NCBI RefSeq assembly: GCF_009301415.1
Contig: NZ_CP045073.1
Location: 310,001-374,000, forward strand
Origin: Paracoccus kondratievae
GTDB taxonomy: Bacteria > Pseudomonadota > Alphaproteobacteria > Rhodobacterales > Rhodobacteraceae
DNA length: 64,000 nucleotides
Direction of reading: 5' to 3'
Shown here: piece after piece, positions 17,715-28,125 of the stretch
Layout of the letters: every line of letters starts with the position of its first letter
Numbering within the stretch: the stretch's first letter is position 1
Program-made: the position numbers and the translations under genes
Notes under the pieces: generated by a model
What the model was told of the DNA's origin: nothing
Database searches by the model: none
Seen by the model: the letters and a program-made list of their open reading frames with translations, nothing else

Positions 17715-19094
17715 ATGACGCTTGATCTGAACCCCAATGACATGTCCCACGTGGTCGCCGCCGACCGCAGCCATGTCTGGCACCACCTAAGCCAGCACAA
17801 GCAGTATGAGACCATCGACCCGCGCGTCTTTGTCGAAGGCAAGGGCATGCGGCTGTGGGATGCGACCGGCCGTGAATTCCTTGACGCGGTGTCGGGCGGC
17901 GTCTGGACGGTGAACGTCGGTTATGGCCGTGAAAGCATCGCGAATGCGATCCGCGACCAGTTGATCAAGCTGAACTATTACGCGGGCGCGGCAGGCACGG
18001 TACCGGGCGCCGTCTTTGCCCGGAAACTGATCGAAAAGATGCCGGGAATGAGCCGGGTCTATTATTCGAACTCGGGGTCCGAGGCGAATGAAAAGGTCTA
18101 CAAGATGGTGCGCCAGATCGCAGCGCGTCATCATGGCGGCAGAAAGTGGAAGATCCTTTACCGTGACCGCGACTATCACGGCACGACCATCGGGACGCTG
18201 GCGACCTCGGGTCAGGATCAGCGGGCGATGCAATACGGCCCCTACCCCGACGGTTTCGTGCGCGTGCCCCATTGCCTTGAATACCGCAAGCAGTGGGACG
18301 TCGAGAATTATGGTGAGCGCGCCGCCGATGCCATCGAAGAGGTGATCCTGCGCGAAGGTCCGGACACCGTCGGCGCCATCGTGCTTGAACCGGTGACCGC
18401 AGGTGGCGGCGTCATCACCCCGCCCGAAGGCTATTGGCAGCGCGTGCAAGAGATTTGCCGCAAATACGACATCCTGCTGCATATTGATGAGGTGGTCTGC
18501 GGGCTCGGGCGGACCGGCACCTGGTTCGGCTATCAGCAATACGGGATCGAACCCGATTTCGTCACCATGGCCAAGGGCGTCGCCTCGGGCTATGCGGCGA
18601 TTTCCTGCACCGTCACGACCGAGCGCGTTTTTGAGATGTTCAAAGACGCGCCCGAGGACGGGATGAGCTATTTCCGTGACATCTCGACCTTCGGCGGCTG
18701 CACCGCCGGGCCTGTGGCCGCGATCGAGAATATGCGCATCATCGAGGACGAAGGGCTGCTCGACAACTGCACCCGTATGGGTGAGCGGGTGATGACCAAT
18801 CTGCATGGGCTGATGGAAAAACATGCCGTGATCGGCGATGTGCGCGGCAAGGGGCTGTTCTGCGGGGCCGAGCTGGTCTCGGACCGCGCCTCGAAAGAGC
18901 CGATGGACGAAAAACGCGTGCAGGCCGTGGTTGCCGAATGTCTGGCGCAGGGCGTCATCGTCGGCGCGACCAACCGCTCACTGCCCGGGCTGAACAATAC
19001 CCTGTGCCTGTCGCCTGCGCTGATCGCCACCGCCGATGACATCGACCGCATTACTGACACCATCGACCACGCGCTGACCAAGGTCCTTGGCTGA
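17715..19094 (+). CDS. tpa: Taurine:pyruvate aminotransferase Tpa
   Basis: A class III PLP aminotransferase of 459 aa that converts taurine and pyruvate to sulfoacetaldehyde and L-alanine. The N-terminus (MSHVVAADRSHVWHHLSQHKQYE, with VEGKGMRLWDATGREFLDAVSGGVWTVNVGYG) is the one I know from Tpa of Paracoccus and Rhodobacter. PLP-site features: SNSGSEANEK, IDEVVCGLGRTG, and the Schiff-base Lys in VTMAKGVASGYA. It is followed after 63 bases by a TauR-type regulator and shares its upstream region with the divergent importer operon. AGGA lies ten bases before the ATG. Together with Xsc and Pta it forms one of two deamination entries into taurine breakdown here. Confidence 0.93.
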   Translation: MTLDLNPNDMSHVVAADRSHVWHHLSQHKQYETIDPRVFVEGKGMRLWDATGREFLDAVSGGVWTVNVGYGRESIANAIRDQLIKLNYYAGAAGTVPGAVFARKLIEKMPGMSRVYYSNSGSEANEKVYKMVRQIAARHHGGRKWKILYRDRDYHGTTIGTLATSGQDQRAMQYGPYPDGFVRVPHCLEYRKQWDVENYGERAADAIEEVILREGPDTVGAIVLEPVTAGGGVITPPEGYWQRVQEICRKYDILLHIDEVVCGLGRTGTWFGYQQYGIEPDFVTMAKGVASGYAAISCTVTTERVFEMFKDAPEDGMSYFRDISTFGGCTAGPVAAIENMRIIEDEGLLDNCTRMGERVMTNLHGLMEKHAVIGDVRGKGLFCGAELVSDRASKEPMDEKRVQAVVAECLAQGVIVGATNRSLPGLNNTLCLSPALIATADDIDRITDTIDHALTKVLG

Positions 19095-19099
19095 GCACT

Positions 19100-19153
19100 T
19101 GATCCGCGACGGCATTCGGGGAACTGATGGACCCCGTCAGCCGCCGCGGATCA
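19100..19153 (+). other. Long stem-loop between tpa and tauR1
   Basis: TGATCCGCG (19100-19108) pairs exactly with CGCGGATCA (19145-19153), leaving 36 bases between; the structure fills nearly the whole tpa-tauR1 gap and ends four bases before the tauR1 ATG. It could limit read-through, stabilise tpa mRNA or hide the tauR1 ribosome site. Confidence 0.45.
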
Positions 19154-19157
19154 CCCC

Positions 19158-20624
19158 ATGACGATTCCTCCCGACGCTTTTTTTCTGGACCACGCCGCTG
19201 GCCTGCCCCTGCAGGTCCAGCTGCGCCGCCAGATCATCGCCGCCGTGACAGCCGGACATTTCCGCGCTGGCGAGAAACTGCCCTCGACCCGCGCACTGGC
19301 CCGTCATCTGGGCGTTGCACGGGTGACGGTGGCGCAGGCATTCGCCGAGCTGGTTTCAACCGATTACCTGACCAGCCGCGACCGTTCGGGGCATTACATC
19401 TCGGACAGTATCGAGCGGCGGATTGAGGCCGAACCTCTGGCCGCATCAACACCGCGCTTTGACTGGGACGACAAGCTGGAAGGGCGCTTTGCCCGCGCTG
19501 CCCGCCGTGACCGTGAACGGGAATGGCACCGCTACGCCTTTCCCTTTGTCTATGGTCAGGCCGATCCGGCGCTGGTTGATCATGCCGCCTGGCGGGACTG
19601 CGCCATGCGAGCGCTTGGCCGGCGCGAATTCGACAGCCTGACCGGCGACCTTTATGACGCCGATGACCCCGAACTGATCGACCACATCGCCCGCCAGATC
19701 CTGCCCCGGCGCGGCATCAGTGCCGGGCGTGACGAGATCTTGCTGACCATGGGAGCGCAGAACGCGCTGTGGCTGGTCACGCAGGTGCTTTTGCGACCCG
19801 GGGCCTCTTGCGCGATCGAAGACCCATCCTACCCCGGCCAGCGCGAGATCCTGCTTGCCAGCCGCGCCCGTATCCTGCCAGTGCCCGTTGACCGCCACGG
19901 CCTGCCGCCCGATGCGATCCCGCCCGGAGTGGCGGCGGTCTTTACCACCGCCAGCCATCAATGCCCGACCAATTCGACCATGCCCCTGTCCCGTCGCAAG
20001 GCGCTGCTTGCACGGGCGCAGGCACAGGGTTTTGCGGTGGTCGAGGATGATTACGAATTCGAGATGTCCTTTGCCGGCGCGCCCTCGCCCGCGCTTAAGG
20101 CCATCGACCGGGCGGGCGCGGTGATCTATATCGGCTCATTCTCGAAATCAGTCTTTCCGGGTGTGCGGCTGGGCTATCTGGTCGCCGACCCGCGCTTCAT
20201 CGCCGAGGCGCGGGCGCTGCGCGGCATGATGCTGCGCCACCCACCCGGCCATATGCAGCGCACGCTGGCGCATTTCCTGTCGCTTGGGCATTACGACGCA
20301 CAGGCGAACCGGATGCGCCGCGCCTTTGCCCGGCGGCGCGAGGTGATGCTGGCGGCCATCGCGCAAGAGGGGCTGCGCCTTGCCTCGCCCGAGGCGACGG
20401 GCGGGTCAAGCTTTTGGCTGGCCACGCCCGAAGGCGTCGATTCCGCCGCACTTGCCGGCCTCCTTAAAAAGCGCGAGGTGCTGATCGAACCGGGGGCGCC
20501 TTTCTTTGCTGTCCCGGGCCAAGGGCGGGGCTTTTTCCGTCTGGCTTATTCTTCGATCTCGTCCGAGCGCATTCCCGAAGGGATGCGCCGCATCGCCGAT
20601 ACCCTGCGTGAACTGACCGGCTAG
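19158..20624 (+). CDS. tauR: MocR-type (GntR-aminotransferase) taurine regulator, TauR paralogue 1
   Basis: A 488-aa fusion of a GntR winged helix ([43 protein letters not shown]) and a class I aminotransferase domain. The PLP lysine lies in [15 protein letters not shown], and DPSYPGQRE and DDYEFEMSF line the cofactor pocket. Members of this family sense an amino compound through PLP; in Rhodobacter capsulatus TauR activates tpa and needs taurine. It follows tpa on the same strand. Its TAG stop shares the palindrome CTAG with the stop of the convergent pta gene. A second regulator of the same type is at 29313. Confidence 0.9.
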   Translation: MTIPPDAFFLDHAAGLPLQVQLRRQIIAAVTAGHFRAGEKLPSTRALARHLGVARVTVAQAFAELVSTDYLTSRDRSGHYISDSIERRIEAEPLAASTPRFDWDDKLEGRFARAARRDREREWHRYAFPFVYGQADPALVDHAAWRDCAMRALGRREFDSLTGDLYDADDPELIDHIARQILPRRGISAGRDEILLTMGAQNALWLVTQVLLRPGASCAIEDPSYPGQREILLASRARILPVPVDRHGLPPDAIPPGVAAVFTTASHQCPTNSTMPLSRRKALLARAQAQGFAVVEDDYEFEMSFAGAPSPALKAIDRAGAVIYIGSFSKSVFPGVRLGYLVADPRFIAEARALRGMMLRHPPGHMQRTLAHFLSLGHYDAQANRMRRAFARRREVMLAAIAQEGLRLASPEATGGSSFWLATPEGVDSAALAGLLKKREVLIEPGAPFFAVPGQGRGFFRLAYSSISSERIPEGMRRIADTLRELTG

Positions 20625-21598
20625 GCAGGCACCTTTGCTGCCCCCCCGGCCTGCACGGCGGTCACAGCGCAGGCGTCAACGATGTCCTGAACCGAACAAC
20701 CGCGCGAAAGGTCATTTGCCGGTCGGGCAAGACCTTGCAGGATCGGACCGATAGCCGTCAGCCCACCCAGTCTCTGGGCGATCTTGTAGCCGATATTCCC
20801 CGAGGCAAGATCTGGAAAGATAAAGACATTCGGCCGTCCGGTCAGCCGGGATCCCGGCGCCTTTCTCGCCCGGATCGCATCGTCAAGCGCGGCGTCAAAC
20901 TGCATCTCGCCATCGACCTCAAGACCTGGGGCTTTGCCGCGGATCAGCGCCAAAGCCTCACGCAGGCGCTCAAGGCTGGGATGGTCGGCGGAACCAGCGG
21001 TGGAAAAGGACAAAAGCGCGACTCTGGGCTCTTCCTTCAGCAATTGCCGGCAGCTGGCCGCGGCGGATAACGTGATCGAGGCCAGCTCTTCGGCGTCGGG
21101 CTGAATAACCAGACCGCAATCGGCAAAGATCATGCCGCCCTTGATCGGCGCGCCCGGACCGCATGAGAGCATCAGGAAAAAGCTCGACACGATACCCGCG
21201 TCGGGGGCCCGGCCAATGATCTGCAAGGCAGCGCGCACCGTATCGGCGGTGGTCGCGACCGCGCCACCAACTGTCCCGTCAGCCTGCCCCAGCCGCACAC
21301 GCATGGCTGCTTGGCGGACCGGGTCGCGCATCTCATCCAGCGCCCGGGCGGCGGTCATGCCCTTGGGCGCACGCAACCGATGCCAATGATCGGCCAGTTC
21401 GGCCAGATCCGGCGCCGAGACCGGGTCGATGCGGTGCAGGCCGGGGATATCAGGCCCGCCCATCAGGGTAACGCGGGCCAGCCCCTGATCTGTCAGTTGA
21501 AGGGCGGCCTCGGCCACGCGGGGATCATCGCCTTCGGACAGGATGATATGCCGGTTCTGGGCACGGGCGGTTTCACGGATACGATCAAGCGGTTTCAT
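20621..21598 (-). CDS. pta: Phosphate acetyltransferase
   Basis: Converts the acetyl phosphate released by Xsc into acetyl-CoA. At 325 aa it is the short, single-domain PTA_PTB form found in taurine clusters, without the N-terminal DRTGG region of E. coli Pta. Typical sections are the start [44 protein letters not shown] and the C-terminal [23 protein letters not shown]. It is the last gene of the minus-strand taurine operon, four bases after tauZ. Confidence 0.93.
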   Translation of the reverse strand: MKPLDRIRETARAQNRHIILSEGDDPRVAEAALQLTDQGLARVTLMGGPDIPGLHRIDPVSAPDLAELADHWHRLRAPKGMTAARALDEMRDPVRQAAMRVRLGQADGTVGGAVATTADTVRAALQIIGRAPDAGIVSSFFLMLSCGPGAPIKGGMIFADCGLVIQPDAEELASITLSAAASCRQLLKEEPRVALLSFSTAGSADHPSLERLREALALIRGKAPGLEVDGEMQFDAALDDAIRARKAPGSRLTGRPNVFIFPDLASGNIGYKIAQRLGGLTAIGPILQGLARPANDLSRGCSVQDIVDACAVTAVQAGGAAKVPA

Positions 21599-21602
21599 CT
21601 TA

Positions 21603-22625
21603 TCATCCCAGAAAATGCAGGCCGGCGACCACGAAAGCGCCCAGAAAAACGGTCTCGGCCACGATCAGCGCGATGGCGCCCGTCCCGACCTCCAGCATCC
21701 TGCCAAGCGAGGTCTTGATCCCGACCGCCGCAATGGAAATCAGCAGCGCCCAGCGCGACAGCTGCCCCGCCGCCTGAGATACCGTCTGCGGGATCATCCC
21801 CACGCTGTTCATCGCTGCGAGCGCCAGAAAACCAATGACAAAGCCGGGCAGCAGCGGTGGCGCCTTGCCCTCATCGCGCGCGGCCAGCCCGAGTGCCCGG
21901 ATCGCCAGTGATATGCACAGCACCACCGGCGCAAGCATCGAGACTCGGATCAACTTGACAAGCGTCGCGGTCTCTCCGGTCTCGGGACCGATTGAAAAAC
22001 CAGCACCGACCACCTGCGCAACGTCATGGATGGTCCCACCCAGAAACACGCCAGAATCGCGCGCGGTGAAACCAAAGGCGTTCGAAAGCATCGGATAGAT
22101 CACCATTGCCACGGTCGAAAGGACGGTGACGGACAGGACTGTAAAGACCAGGTCACGTTCAGATTTTTCATGGCGCGGCAGGACGGCGGCAATGGCCATA
22201 GCGGCCGAGGCCCCGCAGATCGCGACCGAACCACCGGTCAATAGCGCAAAGCGCCAGCCACGCCCGGCAAGGCGGCCGACCACCAGCGCAAACAGGATCG
22301 TCAGCACCACCCCGGCCACCACCAGCGCGATCGAGCGCGGCCCAAGCGCCGTCAGCATATCGACCGAGATCCGCGCCCCAAGCAGCGCCACCCCCAGCCG
22401 CAGCACCGTGCGGGCGGTAAAGGCAATGCCGGGTGCGGTGCGGGTGCCATCTTCGGCCAGAAAGTTCAGCGCCAGACCCAAAAGCAGCGCGAGCAGCATC
22501 GCAGGCGCTCCGTAATGATCCGACAGAAACTGCGCTGTGGCAGCGACCAGCGCCGAGACCGCAAAGCCCGGAAAAACCTCAGCCAGAAGGCTGCGCGAAG
22601 GGAACATGGAGGTCATCATCGTCAT
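21603..22625 (-). CDS. tauZ: Putative sulfate exporter (YeiH family, TauZ/SuyZ-like)
   Basis: A 340-aa membrane protein with about ten hydrophobic helices, of the conserved YeiH family. Members next to xsc and pta (TauZ in Rhodobacter sphaeroides, SuyZ in Paracoccus pantotrophus) are thought to export the sulfate or sulfite left after desulfonation. Visible marks: [37 protein letters not shown] and [16 protein letters not shown]. The start is uncertain: a GTG at 22631 and ATGs at 22625, 22619, 22616 and 22607 are all in frame, none with a clear ribosome site. The 114-base gap to xsc contains a GC-rich hairpin. Confidence 0.8.
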   Translation of the reverse strand: MTMMTSMFPSRSLLAEVFPGFAVSALVAATAQFLSDHYGAPAMLLALLLGLALNFLAEDGTRTAPGIAFTARTVLRLGVALLGARISVDMLTALGPRSIALVVAGVVLTILFALVVGRLAGRGWRFALLTGGSVAICGASAAMAIAAVLPRHEKSERDLVFTVLSVTVLSTVAMVIYPMLSNAFGFTARDSGVFLGGTIHDVAQVVGAGFSIGPETGETATLVKLIRVSMLAPVVLCISLAIRALGLAARDEGKAPPLLPGFVIGFLALAAMNSVGMIPQTVSQAAGQLSRWALLISIAAVGIKTSLGRMLEVGTGAIALIVAETVFLGAFVVAGLHFLG

Positions 22626-22690
22626 CACCACAATGCAGGGCCGGGACCCGCGCGAAGCGTGTCGCGCCGGAAAGTTTGATATGGGGAAAC

Positions 22691-22723
22691 CGGGCCCGGC
22701 GGCGCCTGCCGCATTCGGGCCCG
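22691..22723 (-). other. GC-rich hairpin between xsc and tauZ
   Basis: The self-complementary octamer CGGGCCCG occurs at 22691-22698 and 22716-22723, allowing a stem with a 17-base loop 17 bases after the xsc stop. No T-run follows. It may act as a partial terminator or protect the xsc message. Confidence 0.4.
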
Positions 22724-22739
22724 GGCGCGTCCGGGCGCC

Positions 22740-24521
22740 TTAGACAGCGCCCTGCTGGGGCCGCATGTCGGCAGGATCTATGCCCGCCACGACCACCGGC
22801 TTTTTCATCGCATCGCGGCGGAAAGGCTCGCCCAGTTCCTGGTTAAGCAGCACCTCGATGAAGGTCGTTTCGCCCTTTTGCATCTGCCGCTCTATCGCTT
22901 CGTGCAGCGCGGCTGTCAGCGCCTCGGTGCCGGTGACCTGAACACCAACCAGCCCGCAGGCCTCGGCGATGCGCGCATAGGAGGCCTCGCGGTTCAGCTC
23001 GGTCCCGACAAAGTTGTTGTCATACCACAGGGTCGTGTTGCGTTTTTCCGCACCCCATTGGTAGTTGCGAAAGATGACCATGGTGATCGCGGGCCAGTCC
23101 TCGCGCCCACAGGCCGTCATCTCGTTCATCGAGATCCCAAAGGCGCCGTCCCCGGCAAAGCCGATGACCGGCACATCGGGATTGCCGATCTTGGCCCCGA
23201 GGATCGCCGGGAAACCATAGCCGCAAGGTCCGAACAGGCCCGGAGCAAGATATTTCCGGCCCGCCTCGAAACTGGGGTAAGCGTTGCCAATTGCGCAGTT
23301 ATTGCCAATGTCCGAGCTGATGATCGCATCCTTCGGCACCGCCTGCATGATCGCCCGCCACGCCTGACGCGGGCTCATCAGTCCGGCATCGCGCTGACGC
23401 GCCTGCGCGTTCCATTCGGTGCCCGGATCGTCCTCTTCGTGATCAAGGCTCGACAGTTCCTGCGCCCAGCGAGAGCGGGTCTGAGCAACCAGCGCCCGCC
23501 GCTCGGCCCGTCCGGCATCGCCCGCCCCGGGGGCAAGCCGGTCAAGGATGCCGCGCGCCACCTTGGCCGCATCGCCCTGGATCCCGACCGAGACCGGACG
23601 CGTCAACCCGATGCGGTCGGCATTGATATCGACCTGGATCACCCGGGCCCCTTTCGGCCAGTAGTCGATGCCATAGCCCGGCAGCGTCGAAAACGGGTTA
23701 AGCCGGGTGCCAAGCGCCAGCACCACATCGGCGCGGGCAATGGTCTCCATCGCCGCCTTTGAGCCATTGTAGCCCAAGGGCCCCATGGCCAGTGGATGGC
23801 TGCCCGGGAAGCTGTCATTGTGCTGGTAGTTCGAGCAGACCGGCGCATCCAGACGCTCAGCCAGCCGCACAAGATCAGGGATCGCCCCCGACAGAACCAC
23901 ACCCGCGCCCGACAGGATCACCGGAAAGCGCGCCTCGGAAAGCAGCTGCGCCGCCTCGGCCACTGCTTGTTCGCCGCCCGCCGGACGCTCGAACTCAACC
24001 ACCTGAGGCAGTTCAACGTCGATCACCTGCGTCCAGAAATCGCGCGGGATGTTGATCTGTGCCGGGGCCGAGCTGCGCCAGGCACGCATGATCACCCGGT
24101 TCAGCACCTCGGGGATACGGGCGGGGTCGCGGACCTCTTCCTGATAACAGACGCAATCGGCAAACAGACGCATCTGCTCCATCTCCTGGAAACCGCCCTG
24201 CCCTATGGTGCGGTTCGCAGCCTGCGGCGTCACCAGCAACAGCGGCGTGTGGTTCCAGTAGGCAGTCTTGACCGCGGTCACAAAGCCCGTCACGCCGGGG
24301 CCGTTCTGCGCGATCGCCATCGACATCTTGCCGGTCGAGCGCGTGAACCCATCCGCCATCATCCCGGCGTTCGTTTCATGCGCGCAGTCCCAGAACCGGA
24401 TCCCGGCGCGCGGGAACAGGTCCGAGACGGGCATCATCGCCGAACCAATGATCCCGAAGGCATGCTCGATCCCGTGAAGTTGCAAAACCTTGATAAACGA
24501 TTCCTCTGTCGTCATGCGCAT
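22740..24521 (-). CDS. xsc: Sulfoacetaldehyde acetyltransferase Xsc
   Basis: A thiamine-diphosphate enzyme (593 aa) that cleaves sulfoacetaldehyde with phosphate to acetyl phosphate and sulfite, the desulfonation step. It has the three-domain layout of the acetolactate synthase family: N-terminal PYR domain (TTEESFIKVLQLHGIEHAFGIIGSAMMP), a central domain, and a C-terminal PP domain with GDGAFGISMNEMTACGRE and IFRNYQWGAEKRN. HAFGIIGSAMMPVSD and the NTTLWYDNNFVGTEL section are typical of Xsc rather than of acetolactate synthase. AAGGAG is eight bases before the ATG at 24521. The next upstream gene, tauY, ends 12 bases before. Confidence 0.95.
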   Translation of the reverse strand: MRMTTEESFIKVLQLHGIEHAFGIIGSAMMPVSDLFPRAGIRFWDCAHETNAGMMADGFTRSTGKMSMAIAQNGPGVTGFVTAVKTAYWNHTPLLLVTPQAANRTIGQGGFQEMEQMRLFADCVCYQEEVRDPARIPEVLNRVIMRAWRSSAPAQINIPRDFWTQVIDVELPQVVEFERPAGGEQAVAEAAQLLSEARFPVILSGAGVVLSGAIPDLVRLAERLDAPVCSNYQHNDSFPGSHPLAMGPLGYNGSKAAMETIARADVVLALGTRLNPFSTLPGYGIDYWPKGARVIQVDINADRIGLTRPVSVGIQGDAAKVARGILDRLAPGAGDAGRAERRALVAQTRSRWAQELSSLDHEEDDPGTEWNAQARQRDAGLMSPRQAWRAIMQAVPKDAIISSDIGNNCAIGNAYPSFEAGRKYLAPGLFGPCGYGFPAILGAKIGNPDVPVIGFAGDGAFGISMNEMTACGREDWPAITMVIFRNYQWGAEKRNTTLWYDNNFVGTELNREASYARIAEACGLVGVQVTGTEALTAALHEAIERQMQKGETTFIEVLLNQELGEPFRRDAMKKPVVVAGIDPADMRPQQGAV

Positions 24522-24533
24522 GGCGATGGCTCC

Positions 24534-25937
24534 TTATCTACGCTCGTCGCGGAAGTGATAGATCTTGTAGAGGCCCCATTGGCCGAGGCGCCGGAACGGC
24601 GTCCTCCAGCCCTCATGCGGCAACTCGCTGTTAAAGATGGGCAGGTCGGGCAGGCTTTCTCCGGCCACGAGCTGCGCCATGCGCCGCCCGGCCATGGCCG
24701 AATACATCACGCCATTACCGCCATAGCCGAGCGCATAGAACGCCCCCGGCAGATCGGGCATGCCGGTAATGCGCGGCATCATGTCGTGGCTGACGTCCAC
24801 CCAGCCCCACCAGCTGTAATCAAGCTCGATCCCGCGCAGGGCGGGGAACTTGCGATACATCCCCTCTTGCAGGGCATGCAGATGGGCGGGGTTCGCCGCA
24901 TCGCGCCCAGTGATTGCAGCACGCGATCCGATTTGCAGCCGGTTGTCAGGCAAAAGCCGGTAATAATGGCGCAGCGTGCGCGTATCGGTCAGCGGCGACA
25001 GTTTGCGGATGCCGGTCGCCTGCAACTCATCCCCGGTCAGGACCCGGGTGACGATGCTGTTCGACATGATCGGCATCAGCCGGTCCTTAAGCCGCAGATG
25101 CAGACCGCGCGGCGCATAGGCCGCCGTCGCCACCGCCACCCGACGCGCCCGCACCACCCCGCCAGGGGTGCGCAGGTAATGCACGCCGCCCTTGTATTCC
25201 CACCCCTGAACCGGGCTGTCGGTATGGACGGTTGCACCCAGTTCGCGCGCCAGCCGCAGATAGCCAAAGGCCAGTTTCGCGGCATGGATGCCGACGCCGT
25301 CTGCCTCCCACATGGCGCCATGCGCCTCCATGTCGCGCACGACCGAGCGGTGCAGCTCATCGCGTGAGATCATCCGGGCGTCATAGCCGAAGGTATCGCG
25401 CAAAAGAGCGGCCTCGCGTTCCAGCGCCGGAATGGCCGAGGCTTTGTGGGCGATATAATAGTGCCCTCCATCCTGTGGGTCGCAGTCGATCAGCGGATCG
25501 CTGATCAGGTTCCGGAACAGGGCAAAAGCCTCGCAGATTTCGGCATGAAGGCGGCGGGCTGTATCAAGGCCCCAGCGTTCGATCCACTGGCTGCGCTTAA
25601 GCCGGCCGGCACTGATCTGCGCCTGCCCGCCGTTGCGGGTCGAGCAGCCATAGGCAACGCCGTTCGCCTCAAGCACGGTGGCCTTGATGCCATGCATCCG
25701 TGCCAGATGAATGGCGCAGGAAAGGCCCGTATAGCCCGAACCGATCACCGCCACATCGACATCCATGTCACGCGTGACCGGCCCGTCATCTGCGGGCGGA
25801 GGACCTGCGGTTCCGATCCAGTAGGTCGGCGCGTAGTCACTGCGCGGTCCCAACCCCCGCGTCGTCATCGGGTCATAGAACGGGTCGAATGGGACCGAGC
25901 CCGCACGTTTTTCGATAGCCTGCATGGCGGCCCTCAT
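24534..25937 (-). CDS. tauY: Taurine dehydrogenase large subunit, FAD-dependent oxidoreductase (TauY-like)
   Basis: A 467-aa DAO-type flavoprotein with the dinucleotide fold VDVAVIGSGYTGLSCAIHLARMHG near residue 60, the STRNGGQAQ contact and a C-terminal FAD section (FYALGYGGNGVMYSAMAGRRMAQL). In Rhodobacter sphaeroides TauXY oxidises taurine to sulfoacetaldehyde and ammonia with a cytochrome-type acceptor. I assign TauY because the gene is fused by a four-base overlap to a TauX-like gene and sits directly before xsc. The ATG at 25925 with GAGGG at five bases is an alternative start. Other GlpO/PuuB-like amine oxidoreductases have the same fold, so substrate evidence is contextual. Confidence 0.82.
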   Translation of the reverse strand: MRAAMQAIEKRAGSVPFDPFYDPMTTRGLGPRSDYAPTYWIGTAGPPPADDGPVTRDMDVDVAVIGSGYTGLSCAIHLARMHGIKATVLEANGVAYGCSTRNGGQAQISAGRLKRSQWIERWGLDTARRLHAEICEAFALFRNLISDPLIDCDPQDGGHYYIAHKASAIPALEREAALLRDTFGYDARMISRDELHRSVVRDMEAHGAMWEADGVGIHAAKLAFGYLRLARELGATVHTDSPVQGWEYKGGVHYLRTPGGVVRARRVAVATAAYAPRGLHLRLKDRLMPIMSNSIVTRVLTGDELQATGIRKLSPLTDTRTLRHYYRLLPDNRLQIGSRAAITGRDAANPAHLHALQEGMYRKFPALRGIELDYSWWGWVDVSHDMMPRITGMPDLPGAFYALGYGGNGVMYSAMAGRRMAQLVAGESLPDLPIFNSELPHEGWRTPFRRLGQWGLYKIYHFRDERR

Positions 25938-26344
25938 TTCGTGGCAGAGACCATGGCCGGGATCGCCGGGCGTTGCTTGCGCAGCGCCTGTTTTTCAACG
26001 ATCAGCCCGTCGCGGATGCGGAACAGATCCACGCCCTGCACCTCGATCCGGGTGCCGTCGGGGTTGGTGGCGCGAAAGGTCCACTGACTGACCCCGCGCG
26101 TTCCATCCCCGGACAGAAAATGCGTGTGATCGGCCCATTGCACGTCCGGCATTGTCGTCCAGACCGCCTGAAAAGCACTGGCGATGGCCGCCTTACCCTC
26201 GATCCGGTTGCCGTATTCGTACTCACCACCCACGGTGTAGAACACGCAGTCCGGGGCAAAATGGGTCATCACCCCGTCGATGTCATGGCGGTTAAAGGCG
26301 TCGAACGTGGCCTTCAGATCATCAGCAGTCAGCTTACGGGTCAT
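25934..26344 (-). CDS. tauX: Taurine dehydrogenase small subunit, SnoaL/NTF2-like (TauX-like)
   Basis: A 136-aa NTF2-like cone protein: KATFDAFNRHDIDGVMTHFAPDCVFY, then GKAAIASAFQAVWTTMPDVQW and VQGVDLFRIRDGLIVEKQ. This fold serves many small subunits and enzymes. The assignment to TauX rests on its coupling to the flavoprotein gene by a four-base overlap and on its position between tauC and xsc. AAGGAG lies eight bases before the start. No signal peptide is present. Confidence 0.78.
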   Translation of the reverse strand: MTRKLTADDLKATFDAFNRHDIDGVMTHFAPDCVFYTVGGEYEYGNRIEGKAAIASAFQAVWTTMPDVQWADHTHFLSGDGTRGVSQWTFRATNPDGTRIEVQGVDLFRIRDGLIVEKQALRKQRPAIPAMVSATK

Positions 26345-26432
26345 GTCTGGATACTCCTTCCCCGGTCGGCGGCACGCGGGCGCACCTCCGGGACAGTTCT
26401 GGTAAAAATTTCCGGTTCTCAGGTCGGGACGG

Positions 26433-27260
26433 TCAGATCTTGCCCTTCCACGGGATCAGTGCCCGTTCGATGCGGCGGATAAGCAGGTCAAAGGCAAAGG
26501 CCAGCACACCGATGACGATAATCCCCATGATCACAGCATCGCTTGCCAGATATTCGGCCGAGTTCAGAACCATGAAGCCCAGGCCTCGATGCGCTGCCAC
26601 CATCTCGGCCGCGACCAGCGTGGTCCAGCCGACCCCAATACCGATACGCATGCCGGTAAAGATTTCAGGCAGCGCAGCCTTGAGGATCACATGCCGGATC
26701 ACCTGCAGCCTGCTGGCTCCCATCGCATAGGCGGCGTGGATCTGCTCGGTCGAGACAGAGCGCACGCCCGAACGCGCGGCAATCGCCATGGGTGCAAAGA
26801 TGGCAAGGAAGATCAGGAATATCTTGGGAAACTCGCCGATGCCCAACCAGATGATGATAAGGGGCAGATAGGCCAGCGGCGGCAGCGGGCGATAGAACTC
26901 GATCACCGGGTCAAGCAGACCCCGCACCACCCGGTTCACCCCCATCAGAATGCCAACCGGCACCGCGATGACAAGCGCCAGGAAAAAGGCCCCCAGCACC
27001 CGGCCAAGGCTGGCCAGAGTATGCTGTACAAGGGTCGAGTTCGATACGCCCTCGGTCACGGCCAGCACAAATTTGTCCCAGACCGCCCCGGGTGAGGGCA
27101 GAAACAGCGGCCGGACCCAGCCCATGCCGGTGATCAGAAACCACAGCGCAATCAATACCAGCGCCGTGGCCAGGCTGATAATCGCGCTGGAGCCATCCCC
27201 GGGCGCCCCGTAAGAGACACCGGGCCGGGCCGGACGCGCCCTTGTCAACCGCTCAAGCAT
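26433..27260 (-). CDS. tauC: Taurine ABC importer permease TauC
   Basis: A 275-aa inner-membrane permease of the sulfonate/nitrate/taurine importer family, with about six hydrophobic helices and the EAA loop ([43 protein letters not shown]). The ATG at 27260 overlaps the end of tauB by eight bases and has GGGAG at seven bases; the frame is open further up to 27308, which I consider less likely. It imports taurine together with TauA and TauB; linkage to xsc supports the specificity. Confidence 0.9.
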   Translation of the reverse strand: MLERLTRARPARPGVSYGAPGDGSSAIISLATALVLIALWFLITGMGWVRPLFLPSPGAVWDKFVLAVTEGVSNSTLVQHTLASLGRVLGAFFLALVIAVPVGILMGVNRVVRGLLDPVIEFYRPLPPLAYLPLIIIWLGIGEFPKIFLIFLAIFAPMAIAARSGVRSVSTEQIHAAYAMGASRLQVIRHVILKAALPEIFTGMRIGIGVGWTTLVAAEMVAAHRGLGFMVLNSAEYLASDAVIMGIIVIGVLAFAFDLLIRRIERALIPWKGKI

Positions 27261-28062
27261 GGACCTTCTCCCGCGCGGCGGCACGTTCGTCACCATAGAT
27301 GATGCCAAGGATCTGCTCCCTCATTTCGATGAAGTCAGGGCTGGACTTGATGGCGCGGGCATTGCCCCCGGCCAGAAAGCGGCGGTTGAAGTCCAGCTCA
27401 TAGGTATGGGTGATGCGCCCCGGACGCGGTGACATGACGATCAGCCGCGAGCCGAGAAACAGCGCCTCTTCGACACTGTGGGTGATAAAGAAATACATCT
27501 TGTCGGTCTGTTGCCAGATCTGCAGCAACAGCTCTTGCACCGTCTCGCGGGTCAGCGCGTCCAGCGCCGCCATCGGCTCGTCCATCAGCAGCATGGCCGG
27601 ATCGCAGGTCAGCGCGCGGGCGATGCCGACACGCTGCTGCATGCCGCCCGACAGGTGATAGATCATCTGGTTGTGGAAATCCTGCAAGCCAACCAAAGCA
27701 AGGTTCCTGACCGCACGCTCTCGCCGGGTCCTGGCGTCCACGCCCTGCAGCTTGAGACCGAATTCCACATTGTCGATCACGTTCAGCCAGGGCAGCAACG
27801 CATGTTTCTGGAACACGACACCCCGGTCAGCGCCGGGCCCGGTGACAGGGCGGTCGCCCAGCGTGATCTGTCCCGACGAGGGGGCCATGAACCCCGCCAT
27901 CAGGTTCAGCAGCGTGGTCTTGCCACAACCCGAAGCCCCCAGGGCGACGACGAAATCGCCGCTTTTGACTTCAAGGTCGACACCCTTGAGCGCAGTGATC
28001 GGCGCGCCCTGGTGATGGCCCGGATAGATCAGGCTGACGTTTGAAACTTTCAGTGTCTGCAT
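27253..28062 (-). CDS. tauB: Taurine ABC importer ATPase TauB
   Basis: A 269-aa ATPase with Walker [18 protein letters not shown], signature [15 protein letters not shown], Walker [13 protein letters not shown] and the H-loop [24 protein letters not shown] lies eight bases before the ATG. It is 63 bases downstream of tauA and overlaps tauC. Confidence 0.92.
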   Translation of the reverse strand: MQTLKVSNVSLIYPGHHQGAPITALKGVDLEVKSGDFVVALGASGCGKTTLLNLMAGFMAPSSGQITLGDRPVTGPGADRGVVFQKHALLPWLNVIDNVEFGLKLQGVDARTRRERAVRNLALVGLQDFHNQMIYHLSGGMQQRVGIARALTCDPAMLLMDEPMAALDALTRETVQELLLQIWQQTDKMYFFITHSVEEALFLGSRLIVMSPRPGRITHTYELDFNRRFLAGGNARAIKSSPDFIEMREQILGIIYGDERAAAREKVHA

Positions 28063-28125
28063 CTCGGCGATCCTTCAGAACGAGGGTTTGCAGCGCGGAA
28101 TTTTCTGCGGATGGGATCGGGACGG

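Noticed and set aside
20621..20624. Stops of tauR1 and pta sharing CTAG
   Set aside because: A convergent overlap by chance palindrome; neat but without likely function.
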